Shown here piece by piece: positions 10,201 through 17,223 of a DNA stretch of 64,000 nt. The DNA comes from Cellulomonas xylanilytica (GTDB lineage: Bacteria; Actinomycetota; Actinomycetes; Actinomycetales; Cellulomonadaceae). The DNA lies in NCBI RefSeq assembly GCF_007989805.1, contig NZ_BJUB01000015.1, positions 1 through 64,000 on the forward strand, given 5' to 3'. Under the pieces are notes generated by a model. The model saw nothing but the letters and a program-made list of their open reading frames with translations, did not search any database and was not told the origin of the DNA. The position numbers and the translations under genes were made by a program. Numbering within the stretch: the first letter of the stretch is position 1; each line of letters starts with the position of its first letter.

Positions 10201-10813
10201 CGCGGGACACGAACCGCTCCAGGAACACCCCGGCGCTGCCGAAGCTCGCCGCCGCGAGCCGCTGCACGCGGTCGAACGCGGCCACCAGCTGGTCGGCGTC
10301 GGCGCACGCCTGCATGCCGATCCCGCCTCCGCCGCCGACGGCCTTGACCATGACGGGATAGCCGACGACGGACGCCGCCGCGAGCGCCTCGTCGACCGAG
10401 GCCAGCAGCCCGCTCCCGGCGACCAGCGGGACACCTGCCGCCTGGGCCGCCTCGCGCGCCTGGTGCTTGTCGCCGAACACCGACAGCTGCGTGGCCGTCG
10501 GCCCGACGAACGCGATGCCCGCCGCCTCGACCTCGCGGGCGAACTGCGCGTTCTCCGACAGGAACCCGTACCCGGGGTGGATCGCGCCCGCCCCGGTCTC
10601 GGACGCCGCGTGCAGCACCAGCTCGGGTCGCAGGTAGCTCTCGCCGGCCGCGGCGGGGCCGAGGCGCACGGCGACGTCGGCGAGCCGCACGTGCGGGGCG
10701 GCGGCGTCCGCGTCGGAGTACACGGCGACGGTCTTGAGGCCGAGCTCGCGCGCGCTGCGCAGGATGCGGACGGCGATCTCGCCGCGGTTGGCCACGAGCA
10801 GGGTGTCGAACAC
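7211..10813 (-). CDS. urea carboxylase (biotin-dependent)
   Basis: 1200 residues, full length for urea carboxylases. Carboxylates urea to allophanate using ATP, bicarbonate and covalently bound biotin in the cytosol. Order of domains: biotin carboxylase (about 1-450, FDTLLVANRGEIAVRI, ATP-grasp GGGGIGMQ), KipA-like and KipI-like carboxyltransferase regions (about 460-1090, VRPGVMTTVQDWPGR and VLVEYGPMVLDLGLRMR), and a biotinyl-carrier domain with Lys1163 in EAMKLE. With allophanate hydrolase it replaces urease, which is not present here. Start is GTG preceded by GGGGGA. The promoter region shares conserved blocks with the urt operon. Confidence 0.96.
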   Translation of the reverse strand: MFDTLLVANRGEIAVRILRSARELGLKTVAVYSDADAAAPHVRLADVAVRLGPAAAGESYLRPELVLHAASETGAGAIHPGYGFLSENAQFAREVEAAGIAFVGPTATQLSVFGDKHQAREAAQAAGVPLVAGSGLLASVDEALAAASVVGYPVMVKAVGGGGGIGMQACADADQLVAAFDRVQRLAAASFGSAGVFLERFVSRARHLEVQVFGDGAGRVVSLGGRDCSLQRRNQKVVEEAPAPALPDDVRAMLHESARALTASVSYRSAGTVEYVYDVDRGEASFLEVNTRLQVEHPVTEAVTRVDLVAWMLQLAQGDASFLDDVPDEGPAIEGHAVEVRVYAEDPRKDYQPSAGLLTEVVYPDDPTVRVDAWAETGQEVTSHYDPMLAKVIVHAPGRTEAFAASRRALAATRFTGVQTNLPLLREAVALPDVLAGTHTTGTLAGVTDDEPYIDVVRPGVMTTVQDWPGRLGFWDVGISPSGPMDDLSFRLGNRALGNAEGAAGLECTLTGPRLRFSHETVVCVTGASAPVTVDGSPVPQWEPVTVPAGGILDVGAPHDAGLRTYVLLRGGLDVPLYLGSASTFSMGGFGGYTGRALVVGDTLVPGVPLGPPPVGVPEDVRPQLVHEWEVAVQEGPQPAPSYFTAADMEMFYAATWQVQTHANRTGIRLTGPKPQWARPDGGEAGLHPSNLHDNPYSVGALNVSGDTPILLGPDGPSLGGFACPLTVVVGHRWKMGQIRPGDTVRLVPVPDATADALRTDDALRASAHLGPDVLTGPDGDDGVLARITGDPDVVYLRGGDDNVLVEYGPMVLDLGLRMRVHALGEALTGTPGVIDITPGVRSLHVHVDPSVISVRALVDVLVALEHSLPATEDLVVPSRRIHLPLSFDDPVIAEAVARYQAGVRPDAPWLPSNIEFVRRINGLPSTDDVFDTMMAAEYLVLGLGDVYLGAPLAVPLDPRHRLMTTKYNPARTWTAADTVGLGGQYLCVYGMDSPGGYQLVGRTVPIWSGHRQRGVFEPGKPWLLRFFDRVVWHPVAADELLAQRDAFASGRLDVEVEHGTFSYREHLAMLAEHADDIAEFQARQAAAFADERAAWELAGEFATAEEELGHSGDLASGPGEIELLDGCVLVEAPMVGSVWRIEAQAGEQVREGDLLIALEAMKLELGVAAPADGTVLKVLVEPGQHVAPGAPLAILAVGA

Positions 10814-10872
10814 GGCGTCCCCCGGGTGCGGTGGTGCGTGGGCCGCACTCCCCCAGGGCGTCCGGCACGGGA

Positions 10873-10948
10873 TGTATACACCCCGGTATCCGGCACGCTA
10901 GAGACGCCGTGTTTCCCGCCCCACGCGCTCGCGTAAACGGTGCGTTAC
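10873..10948 (-). promoter_or_regulatory. urea carboxylase promoter with blocks shared with urtA
   Basis: Reading with the gene: a GTAAC-N6-TTTAC box (10948-10933) resembling a GlnR half-site pair, then GAAACACGGCGTCTC running into a -10-like TAGCGT (10900-10895). The palindrome TGTATACA (10873-10880) lies about 15 nt further down, at roughly +8 to +15. All three blocks recur upstream of urtA. The upstream box overlaps the stop codon of the adjacent tetR gene. GlnR activation and GntR/FCD repression are inferences from motif type and position. Confidence 0.6.
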
Positions 10949-11544
10949 ACCTTCCCGTGCACGGTCAGCTGCGCCGCGACTGCGGCGACGTACCGCGAGA
11001 GCGTCGTGCGGTCCGGTGCGGGGAACGGCTCCTCGGCGACCATCACGTGGTGCAGCGCGGCGGTCAGCAGGAAGCCGAACGCCTCGACGTCCACGTCGTC
11101 GCGCACGTCCCCGTCGCGCTGACGGGCCGCGAGGAAGTCCGTCATGACGGTCGCCCACGAGCGCGTGACGCCGGCCTCCACCGCGACGCGCAGCGGGCCG
11201 TCGTCGCCCGTCGACCGGCTGAGGTGGGCGACGAGCGCGGGCGCGTCCGAGGCGAGCTGGACGTCGGAGAACTCCAGGAGCCGGTCGGCGAGGGTGCCAC
11301 CCGGACGTGCGGCCCACTCGTCGAGCTCTCTCGCCAGGTCCGCGAGCGAGCGCCAGGTCAGCTCCCCCAGCAGGTCCTCCCGCGAGGAGAACGCCTTGTA
11401 CGACATGCCGACCGCCATGCCCGCCTCGGACGCGAGGGCCCGCATCGTCAGGCCGTCCACGCCGTCGCGGGCGATCACGGTCCGGGCGTGCGCGAGGAGC
11501 GTCGTGCGCAGGGCGTCGACGTCCAGGGCGGGTCGGGGGGTCAC
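10945..11544 (-). CDS. TetR-family transcriptional regulator
   Basis: 199 residues. The N-terminal helix-turn-helix (about residues 15-60) reads VDGLTMRALASEAGMAVGMSYKAFSSREDLL, and the C-terminal ligand-binding region is unclassified. It is divergent from a four-to-six-helix membrane protein gene. The spacer holds two abutting TGAAC-N4-GTTCA palindromes, the likely autoregulatory operator. It also lies upstream of the urea carboxylase gene on the same strand, but the distinct promoter there argues that it is not the urea regulator. Confidence 0.88.
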   Translation of the reverse strand: MTPRPALDVDALRTTLLAHARTVIARDGVDGLTMRALASEAGMAVGMSYKAFSSREDLLGELTWRSLADLARELDEWAARPGGTLADRLLEFSDVQLASDAPALVAHLSRSTGDDGPLRVAVEAGVTRSWATVMTDFLAARQRDGDVRDDVDVEAFGFLLTAALHHVMVAEEPFPAPDRTTLSRYVAAVAAQLTVHGKV

Positions 11545-11578
11545 ACGTCTCTCCCGTCGTTGACGCTGGAAGAATACA

Positions 11579-11606
11579 TGAACTACCGTTCATGAACATT
11601 AGTTCA
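11579..11606. promoter_or_regulatory. double palindromic TetR-type operator
   Basis: Two copies of TGAAC-N4-GTTCA abut without a gap (11579-11592 and 11593-11606). Their centres are 14 bp apart, so two dimers would bind on slightly offset faces. The first copy overlaps a plausible plus-strand promoter (TTGACG 11560-11565, 18 bp, TACCGT 11584-11589), and the ribosome site GGAGGAGG of the membrane-protein gene follows at 11613. Binding would block the membrane-protein promoter, and probably that of tetR. Confidence 0.75.
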
Positions 11607-11628
11607 CGATACGGAGGAGGACATCCGC

Positions 11629-12210
11629 ATGAGCACCGCAGACGTCGCAGCACCCACGGAACGCTCGGCCCCGGCGCGGACGTGGGCCCCGGTGGCCTGG
11701 GTCGCCCTGGGGGTGGCCACCGGGGTGCTCATGATCCTGCCGGGCGGCGACGACGACGGCCTCACGAGCATGCAGCCGACCACGGTGATCGGCATCGCCG
11801 TCCTCGGCTACCTCACCGCGGCGGTCGCCGGGCGGCGCTGGGTCGGGTGGGTCGCCGCCTGGACGTTCGCGGTCCTCGTCGTGGTGGCCGGGGCGCTGGA
11901 CGTCCCCCGGACCGCCGTCCTCGTCGCGTCCGCGGTGATCCTCACCGGCATCGGTCTCGTCCTGCGGCCGCGGCTCACCGTCCCGCAGGCGCTGGCGGCG
12001 GCCGGCTACCTCGGCGTCGCGCTGATCGCCCTCGCGCTCGCGCCGCGCATCGGGCTCGCGATCGCCGGCCTCGCCCTGGTGGCGCACGTGGTGTGGGACG
12101 TCCTCCACTACCGGCGCGACGCCGTGGTCACGCGGTCGCTGGCCCTGTGGTGCATCGGGCTGGACCTGGTCGTCGGCGGAGCCTGCGTCGTCGCCGCGGT
12201 GGCCGGCTGA
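11629..12210 (+). CDS. multi-pass membrane protein, TetR-controlled
   Basis: 193 residues, with about six predicted membrane segments beginning near residues 23, 48, 70, 94, 120 and 170. There are no recognised catalytic motifs; a conserved-looking loop HVVWDVLHYRRD precedes the last helix. A strong SD (GGAGGAGG, 8 nt before ATG) supports the start. Divergent from and presumably repressed by the TetR regulator through the double operator, so an efflux or stress-related membrane role is possible. I do not recognise the family. Confidence 0.7.
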   Translation: MSTADVAAPTERSAPARTWAPVAWVALGVATGVLMILPGGDDDGLTSMQPTTVIGIAVLGYLTAAVAGRRWVGWVAAWTFAVLVVVAGALDVPRTAVLVASAVILTGIGLVLRPRLTVPQALAAAGYLGVALIALALAPRIGLAIAGLALVAHVVWDVLHYRRDAVVTRSLALWCIGLDLVVGGACVVAAVAG

Positions 12211-12259
12211 CCCACATCGTTGCCCCGTCGTGGCCGGGCCGTGATGCTCGTCCGGGATC

Positions 12260-12892
12260 GTGGTCGCCGTGACGACGACGCAGGACGAGGCCGGCCGGTC
12301 CCGACGGCCACGCCGACCCGCCGTCGCCCTCGGTGTCGCGGCGCTCCTGGTGGGCGGGGCAGCGGTCTGGGCGACCCGGACGGTCGCCGAGATCCGGCGC
12401 GACGACGCGAACCCCTTTCTGCACTCGCTCGAGGTCGCCCGCGAGCGACTGCACGACCAGGTCGGTGCCGTCCGGTACGACGATCCCGACAGCGTGGGCC
12501 GAGCGGCCGTCCAGGGGCTGACGGACGGGACCGGCAACCCGTTCCGCTTCGTCGCCACCGACGAGGACGGCACGACGACCACGGAGGTCCTGCTCACCGC
12601 CTCCGTCACCCGCGGCGTCATCAAGGCGAGCCAGCAGACGACCAGCGTGTGCCTCACCGTCACGGTCACGCCGAGGTCGTTCTGGGGTGGGCGCGGCTCG
12701 GTCACGTCGGAGCAGACGCCGTGCACGAGGATCATCCCGCCGTCGGACGGGGTCGCGCCGCCGGCGGAGACACTCGATCGGCACCGAACGTCCGTGCGGA
12801 GGCCGGCCCCGACCCCGGGACCGGAGGAGCGCCCGCGCTTCCCGGTCTGCTACAGCGGGAGCGACTGCGAGGACGAGGGGTTCGGGGGCTAG
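12260..12892 (+). CDS. membrane-anchored hypothetical protein
   Basis: 210 residues with one N-terminal TM helix (about 21-40, AVALGVAALLVGGAAVWA) after an Arg-rich cytoplasmic tail, so most of the chain faces outward. The exposed region carries four Cys and ends in a Pro-rich stretch with SGSDCEDEGFGG. No family recognised. GTG 12260 is used; GTG 12269 (MTTTQDE) is an equally possible start. Its TAG stop ends at the base immediately before the stop codon of the convergent gntR gene, leaving no intergenic base. Confidence 0.55.
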   Translation: MVAVTTTQDEAGRSRRPRRPAVALGVAALLVGGAAVWATRTVAEIRRDDANPFLHSLEVARERLHDQVGAVRYDDPDSVGRAAVQGLTDGTGNPFRFVATDEDGTTTTEVLLTASVTRGVIKASQQTTSVCLTVTVTPRSFWGGRGSVTSEQTPCTRIIPPSDGVAPPAETLDRHRTSVRRPAPTPGPEERPRFPVCYSGSDCEDEGFGG

Positions 12893-13597
12893 TCAGCCCG
12901 CGAGCGCCATGCGGGTCATCGACTGCGTCGCGCGCTGCATGACGACCTCCAGCGACTCCCCCACGTGCTTGTGCAGGGCGGTGAGGGCGGAGGGCAGCTC
13001 CCGGGCGAGGACGAGGTCGAGGATCTCGAGGTGCTCGTCGATGGTCGCCGTGATGCGGTCGGTCTCGACGAAGTCGTGCATGCGCACGGCCCGGATCTTC
13101 TGGTTCACGGTGACCAGCGCGCCGGTCAGCTGGGTGTTCCCCGACGACCTCGAGAGCACCTGGTGGAAGCCCTCGTCGAAGAGCACGAAGCTGGCGTCGG
13201 GCTCCGGCGGGGCGTCGCGCAGCTCGGCCCACTTCTCCCGCTCGGTGCGCAGCAGCTCGTCGTCGTGCCGGACCTGCGGGTTCTCGATGGCCCGGGCGAT
13301 GCCGCGCAGCTCGAGGGTGATCCGCAGCTCGTAGAGGTTGCGCAGGTCCTCGAGGCTCGGCACGACGACCGCGTACCCGAAGTCGGTCCGCTCGACGAGC
13401 CCGTCGGAGAGCAGTCGCGACAGGGCCTCGCGGACCGGGGTGCGGGACACGTCGAAGAGCTTGCCCAGCTTGGGTTCGGTCAGGCGCTCCCGCGGCGAGA
13501 TGCGTCCGTTGAGGATCTCGTCGCGCAGCTGCTGATAGACCACGTCACGCAGCGACCGCGGATCCTCGGACAGCCCGGTCGTCCCACCCGTGCTCAT
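12893..13597 (-). CDS. GntR-family regulator, FCD (FadR-like) subgroup
   Basis: 234 residues. An N-terminal winged helix (about 10-75) has LRDVVYQQLRDEILNG and SRTPVREALSRLLSDGLV; the C-terminal all-helical FCD ligand domain is about 85-215. The ATG start (MSTGGTTG) is preceded by a GGGGGAGG tract. It is the last gene of the urt cluster, 25 bp after urtE. FCD regulators commonly bind GTATAC-type palindromes, and a TGTATACA site lies downstream of both urea-related promoters. I infer that it represses urea uptake and urea amidolysis in response to a pathway metabolite. Confidence 0.85.
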   Translation of the reverse strand: MSTGGTTGLSEDPRSLRDVVYQQLRDEILNGRISPRERLTEPKLGKLFDVSRTPVREALSRLLSDGLVERTDFGYAVVVPSLEDLRNLYELRITLELRGIARAIENPQVRHDDELLRTEREKWAELRDAPPEPDASFVLFDEGFHQVLSRSSGNTQLTGALVTVNQKIRAVRMHDFVETDRITATIDEHLEILDLVLARELPSALTALHKHVGESLEVVMQRATQSMTRMALAG

Positions 13598-13622
13598 GGT
13601 CACGAAGCGTAGACCTCCCCCC

Positions 13623-14315
13623 TCATAGGGCCATCGCGGCGCGCACGTCGGCCTCCTGGTCGGCTCCGCCCGCACCCGAGCTGGTCACCCGCCCGGACTC
13701 CAGCACGTAGTACTGCCCGGCCGCGCCGAGGGCGAAGCCGACGTGCTGCTCGACCAGCAGCACCGACAGGCCGGCGGCGCTGAGCGTGCCGATGGCGTCC
13801 TCGATCTCCTGCACGACGGACGGCTGGATGCCCTCGGTGGGCTCGTCGAGGATGAGGACGCGCGGCCCGGTCAGGAGCGCCCGGGCGATGGCGAGCTGTT
13901 GGCGCTGCCCCCCGGACAGGAGGCCGGCACGTCGGCCGAGCAGGTCGCGCAGCGCCGGGAACAGGTCGAGCGCGTCGGACATGCGCGACGCCCCGGCGGA
14001 CCCGGCACCGTCGGCGACGAGCTGCAGGTTCTCGCGCGCGGTGAGCTGGCCGAACGACTGCTGGCCCTGCGGCACGTAGGCGAGACCGCGCCGGACGCGC
14101 TGGTGGGGCCGCAGCTTGGACACGTCCTCGCCGAACAGCGTGACCTTCCCGCTGCGCACCGGCAGCAGACCGACCGCCGCCCGCAGGAGCGTCGTCTTGC
14201 CGGCACCGTTGTGCCCCATGATCGCCGTGACGCCGCCGTCGGCGACCTCCACGTCGACCCCGTGCACCACGGACGTGCGGCCGTAGCCGACGTGCACCCC
14301 GGTGAGCGCAAGCAT
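13623..14315 (-). CDS. urtE: urea ABC transporter ATP-binding protein UrtE
   Basis: 230 residues, LivF-type ATPase. Walker A GHNGAGKT, signature LSGGQRQQLAIARALL, Walker B VLILDEPTEGIQPSVV and switch His in LLVEQHV. The phrase DEPTEGIQPS is typical of UrtE. Its start overlaps the urtD stop by one base (TGATG). Works with UrtD to power urea import through UrtBC. Confidence 0.93.
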   Translation of the reverse strand: MLALTGVHVGYGRTSVVHGVDVEVADGGVTAIMGHNGAGKTTLLRAAVGLLPVRSGKVTLFGEDVSKLRPHQRVRRGLAYVPQGQQSFGQLTARENLQLVADGAGSAGASRMSDALDLFPALRDLLGRRAGLLSGGQRQQLAIARALLTGPRVLILDEPTEGIQPSVVQEIEDAIGTLSAAGLSVLLVEQHVGFALGAAGQYYVLESGRVTSSGAGGADQEADVRAAMAL

Positions 14316-15178
14316 CAGGACGCCTCCTTCGAAGAACCGCGCGCACCCGCACCGCGACCGAGGTACACCTCGACCACCTTCGGGTCCGCCTGCACCTGCG
14401 CGACCGTCCCCTCGCTGAGCACCGAGCCCTGGTGGAGGACGGTCACCGACGAGGCGAAGCTGCGCAGGAACTCCATGTCGTGCTCGACGACGACCACCGT
14501 GCGCTGGGCGCCGATGCGCTGGAGCAGCTGCCCGGTCTCCTCCCGCTCGGCCTGGCTCATGCCCGCCACGGGCTCGTCGAGCAGCAGCAGCCGGGCGTCC
14601 TGCACGAGCAGCATCCCGATCTCCAGCCACTGCTTCTGCCCGTGCGCGAGCACCCCGGCGGGCAGGTCCCGTGCGTGCGCGAGCCCGACGGTCTCGAGCG
14701 CGGCCTCGACGGCGTCCGGGATCCCCTTCCGCCGGCGCAGCATCACGCGGGCCTTGCGACCCGCCCCCGCCGCGATGTCGAGGTTCTGCAGCACGGTGAG
14801 CTCGTCGAACACGCTGGCCGTCTGGAACGTCCGACCCACCCCGGCGCGGGCGACCTTGTGCGACGCCTTCCCCACCAGCTCGACCCCGCCGAACCGGATG
14901 GACCCGGTGGCCGGCGCCAGCCCCGTGATGGCGTCGACGATCGTGGTCTTGCCGGCGCCGTTGGGCCCGATGAGGAACCGCAGGTCGCCCTGCGTCACCG
15001 TGAGGTCGACACCCGCCACGGCGACGAACCCGTCGAAGACCACCCGCAGGCCACGGATCTCCAGGTAGTCGTGCCGGAACCGGGTCTCGTCGGCGGCGAT
15101 CACCGTCTCGAGCGCGTCGGGGTCGAGCGACCCCTCGCCGATCAGGGGTGCGGCTGTGGTCGGCATCGGCTCGGTCAT
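14315..15178 (-). CDS. urtD: urea ABC transporter ATP-binding protein UrtD
   Basis: 287 residues, LivG-type ATPase with an N-terminal extension of about 40 residues before YLEIRGLRVVFDGF. Walker A GPNGAGKT, signature region LAHGQKQWLEIGMLL (the degenerate signature typical of UrtD), Walker B LLLLDEPVAGM and VVVVEHDM. ATG overlaps the urtC stop by 4 bases. Second ATPase of the FmdDEF/UrtABCDE-type importer. Confidence 0.93.
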   Translation of the reverse strand: MTEPMPTTAAPLIGEGSLDPDALETVIAADETRFRHDYLEIRGLRVVFDGFVAVAGVDLTVTQGDLRFLIGPNGAGKTTIVDAITGLAPATGSIRFGGVELVGKASHKVARAGVGRTFQTASVFDELTVLQNLDIAAGAGRKARVMLRRRKGIPDAVEAALETVGLAHARDLPAGVLAHGQKQWLEIGMLLVQDARLLLLDEPVAGMSQAEREETGQLLQRIGAQRTVVVVEHDMEFLRSFASSVTVLHQGSVLSEGTVAQVQADPKVVEVYLGRGAGARGSSKEAS

Positions 15179-16269
15179 GTCGTCTTCCCGGAGGTCTCGA
15201 GGGCGGCGGGCTCGGGCACGGGGGCCTCGGGTTCCGCGGGAGCGGAGCGCCGTCGCCGGAACAGGCGGCCGATCGTCGCGAGCCCGTTGGGCAGGAACGC
15301 CACGACGAGGATGAACAGGGCGCCCTGGAAGTAGATCCAGAAGGACGGGAACGACTCCGACAGCGACGTCTCGGCCCAGGACACGCCGATCGCACCCAGC
15401 ACAGGCCCCAGCAGGGTGGCCCGACCGCCGATCGCGACGCCGACCAGGAACCCGATGGAGGGCACCACGCCGACGTCGGCCGGGGAGATGATCCCGACGA
15501 TGGGCGTGAAGAGCGCACCGCCGATGGCCGCGAAGCAGGCGGCGATCGCGTAGGCGACCACCTTGACGATCGCAGGGTCGTACCCGAGGAACCGGACGCG
15601 GTTCTCCTCGTCGCGCACCGCGACCAGGAGCTCCCCGTATCGAGAGTTCATGATCAGCCGGACGACGACGACCATGGCCAGCAACACCCCGGCGGCGATG
15701 AAGTAGAGCATCCGCTTGTTCACCGGGTCGGAGAGCGTGAACCCGAAGAACGACTGGAACCCGTTCAGCCCGTTGGTGCCGCCGGTGACCTTCTGCTGGC
15801 CGACGAGCAGGATGGCGAACGCCGCCGCGAGCGCCTGGGACAGGATCGCGAAGTAGGCGCCCCGCACCCGCCGCTTGAACACCGCGAGCCCGAGCAGCGT
15901 CGCCAGCAGGGCCGGCAGCACCAGGATCGCGAGGATGGTGACCACCGGGTCCCGGAACGGCTCCCACCAGCCCGGTACCGTGCCGTCGCCGTACAGGAGC
16001 ATGAAGTCCGGCACCCCGCCCGGGCCCGCGTCGGACAGCTTGAGGTGCATCGCCATCAGGTAGCCGCCGAGGCCGAAGAACACGCCCTGCCCGAGCACGA
16101 GCATCCCACCGCGCCCCCAGGCCAGGCCGATGCCGACCGCGACCATGGCGAGGCAGCAGAACTTGGCCAGCAGGTTCAGCCGGAAGTCGGAGAGCAGGGC
16201 CGGCGCGACGCCGAACAGCAGCACCGCGGCGATCAACAGGCCACCCCACAGGCGGACGCGGGGGCTCAC
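15175..16269 (-). CDS. urtC: urea ABC transporter permease UrtC
   Basis: 364 residues, LivM-type permease with about 9-10 TM helices. The conserved FGLGGYLMAMHLKLSD segment lies near the start, and the coupling region ENRVRFLGYDPAIVKVVAYAIA about two thirds along. I choose GTG 16269 (MSPRVRLWGG), which overlaps the urtB stop by 4 bases; the open frame upstream of it is the shadow of urtB. The C-terminal 30 residues are charged and cytoplasmic. The long soluble loop with FMLLYGDGTVPGWWEPF is characteristic of UrtC. Confidence 0.93.
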   Translation of the reverse strand: MSPRVRLWGGLLIAAVLLFGVAPALLSDFRLNLLAKFCCLAMVAVGIGLAWGRGGMLVLGQGVFFGLGGYLMAMHLKLSDAGPGGVPDFMLLYGDGTVPGWWEPFRDPVVTILAILVLPALLATLLGLAVFKRRVRGAYFAILSQALAAAFAILLVGQQKVTGGTNGLNGFQSFFGFTLSDPVNKRMLYFIAAGVLLAMVVVVRLIMNSRYGELLVAVRDEENRVRFLGYDPAIVKVVAYAIAACFAAIGGALFTPIVGIISPADVGVVPSIGFLVGVAIGGRATLLGPVLGAIGVSWAETSLSESFPSFWIYFQGALFILVVAFLPNGLATIGRLFRRRRSAPAEPEAPVPEPAALETSGKTT

Positions 16270-17150
16270 GCGAGGCTCCGCGTGCGCACCGAGACGAGGC
16301 CCTGCGGCCTGACCTGCAGGAACGCGACGATGACCACGAACAGCAGCACCTTGGCGATGCTCGCGGTCGTCGAGTACTCGAAGCCCGCCTGGAGCAGGCC
16401 GAGCGCGAACGCCGCGATGACCGCGCCCTTGAGCTGCCCGATGCCGCCGACGACCACGACGAGGAACGCGTCGACGATGTAGTTGGTACCCAGCGTCGGA
16501 CCGACCGACCCGAGCAGCGTGAGCGCGACCCCGGCGACCCCGGCCACGCCGGAGCCGACGAAGAACGTGAGCCGGTCCGTCGCCCGCGTCGAGATGCCGG
16601 ACGTCTCCGCCAGGTCGCGGTTCTGCACGGTGGCCCGGATGCGCCGGCCGAGCGGGCTGAGCTTGAGCAGCAGGGACAGCGCCAGCACGCACAGCAGCGC
16701 GAGCGCCAGGATGAACAGCCGGGTCTTCGGGATCCCCACGCCGAGGATCTGCACCGCGCCGGACAGGAACGCCGGGGCGCGGACGTCGACGTTCGGGGCG
16801 CCGAACACGTCGCGGGCCAGCTGCTGGAGCACCAGCGCGACGCCGAACGTGACCAGCAGGGTGTCCAGCGGCCGCTTGTACATCCGCGAGATGAGCGTGA
16901 CCTCGAGGAGCAGGCCCAGCAGGCCGCCGACGACGAACCCGATCACCAGAGACGCCAGCAGGGAGACCCCCGCGTCGGCGATCACGCCCTGGACGACGAA
17001 CGCCGTGTACGCGCCGGCCATCATGAACTCGCCGTGCGCCATGTTGATGACGCCCATCTGACCGAACGTCAGCGCCAGGCCGAGCGCCGCGAGCAGCAGC
17101 ACCGACCCCAGGCTGAGGCCCGCGAAGAGCTGTGAGACGAGGGCATCCAT
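16266..17150 (-). CDS. urtB: urea ABC transporter permease UrtB
   Basis: 294 residues, LivH-type permease with about eight TM helices. FGQMGVINMAHGEFMMAGAYTAF near the N-terminus and RATVQNRDLAETSGI around the coupling loop mark the urea-specific UrtB group. The start is ATG 17150 (MDALVSQLFAGLSLG), preceded by a GGGAGAGGG stretch; the in-frame extension upstream runs into the intergenic hairpin and looks non-coding. Separated from urtA by 73 bp containing that hairpin. Confidence 0.93.
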   Translation of the reverse strand: MDALVSQLFAGLSLGSVLLLAALGLALTFGQMGVINMAHGEFMMAGAYTAFVVQGVIADAGVSLLASLVIGFVVGGLLGLLLEVTLISRMYKRPLDTLLVTFGVALVLQQLARDVFGAPNVDVRAPAFLSGAVQILGVGIPKTRLFILALALLCVLALSLLLKLSPLGRRIRATVQNRDLAETSGISTRATDRLTFFVGSGVAGVAGVALTLLGSVGPTLGTNYIVDAFLVVVVGGIGQLKGAVIAAFALGLLQAGFEYSTTASIAKVLLFVVIVAFLQVRPQGLVSVRTRSLA

Positions 17151-17182
17151 CCGGGACCCGTCCTTCCAGGTGGGGAGAGGGA

Positions 17183-17217
17183 GGTGGCCCGGCGCCTCCG
17201 AGAGGCGCCGGACCACC
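17183..17217 (-). terminator. intercistronic hairpin between urtA and urtB
   Basis: A 15-bp stem (17183-17197 with 17203-17217) has a 5-nt loop and one G-U pair in the RNA of the urt strand. It begins 6 nt beyond the urtA stop and is not followed by a U run. It probably protects urtA mRNA or partly attenuates read-through, giving more binding protein than permease. Such hairpins are common after binding-protein genes. Confidence 0.75.
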
Positions 17218-17223
17218 CGGGGG

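Noticed and set aside
7256..10936. 1226-codon open frame on the plus strand opposite urea carboxylase
   Set aside because: It is the complementary shadow of a GC-rich gene with strong codon bias; its translation is Arg/Gly/Asp/His-rich with no recognisable domain, while the opposite strand encodes a full urea carboxylase.
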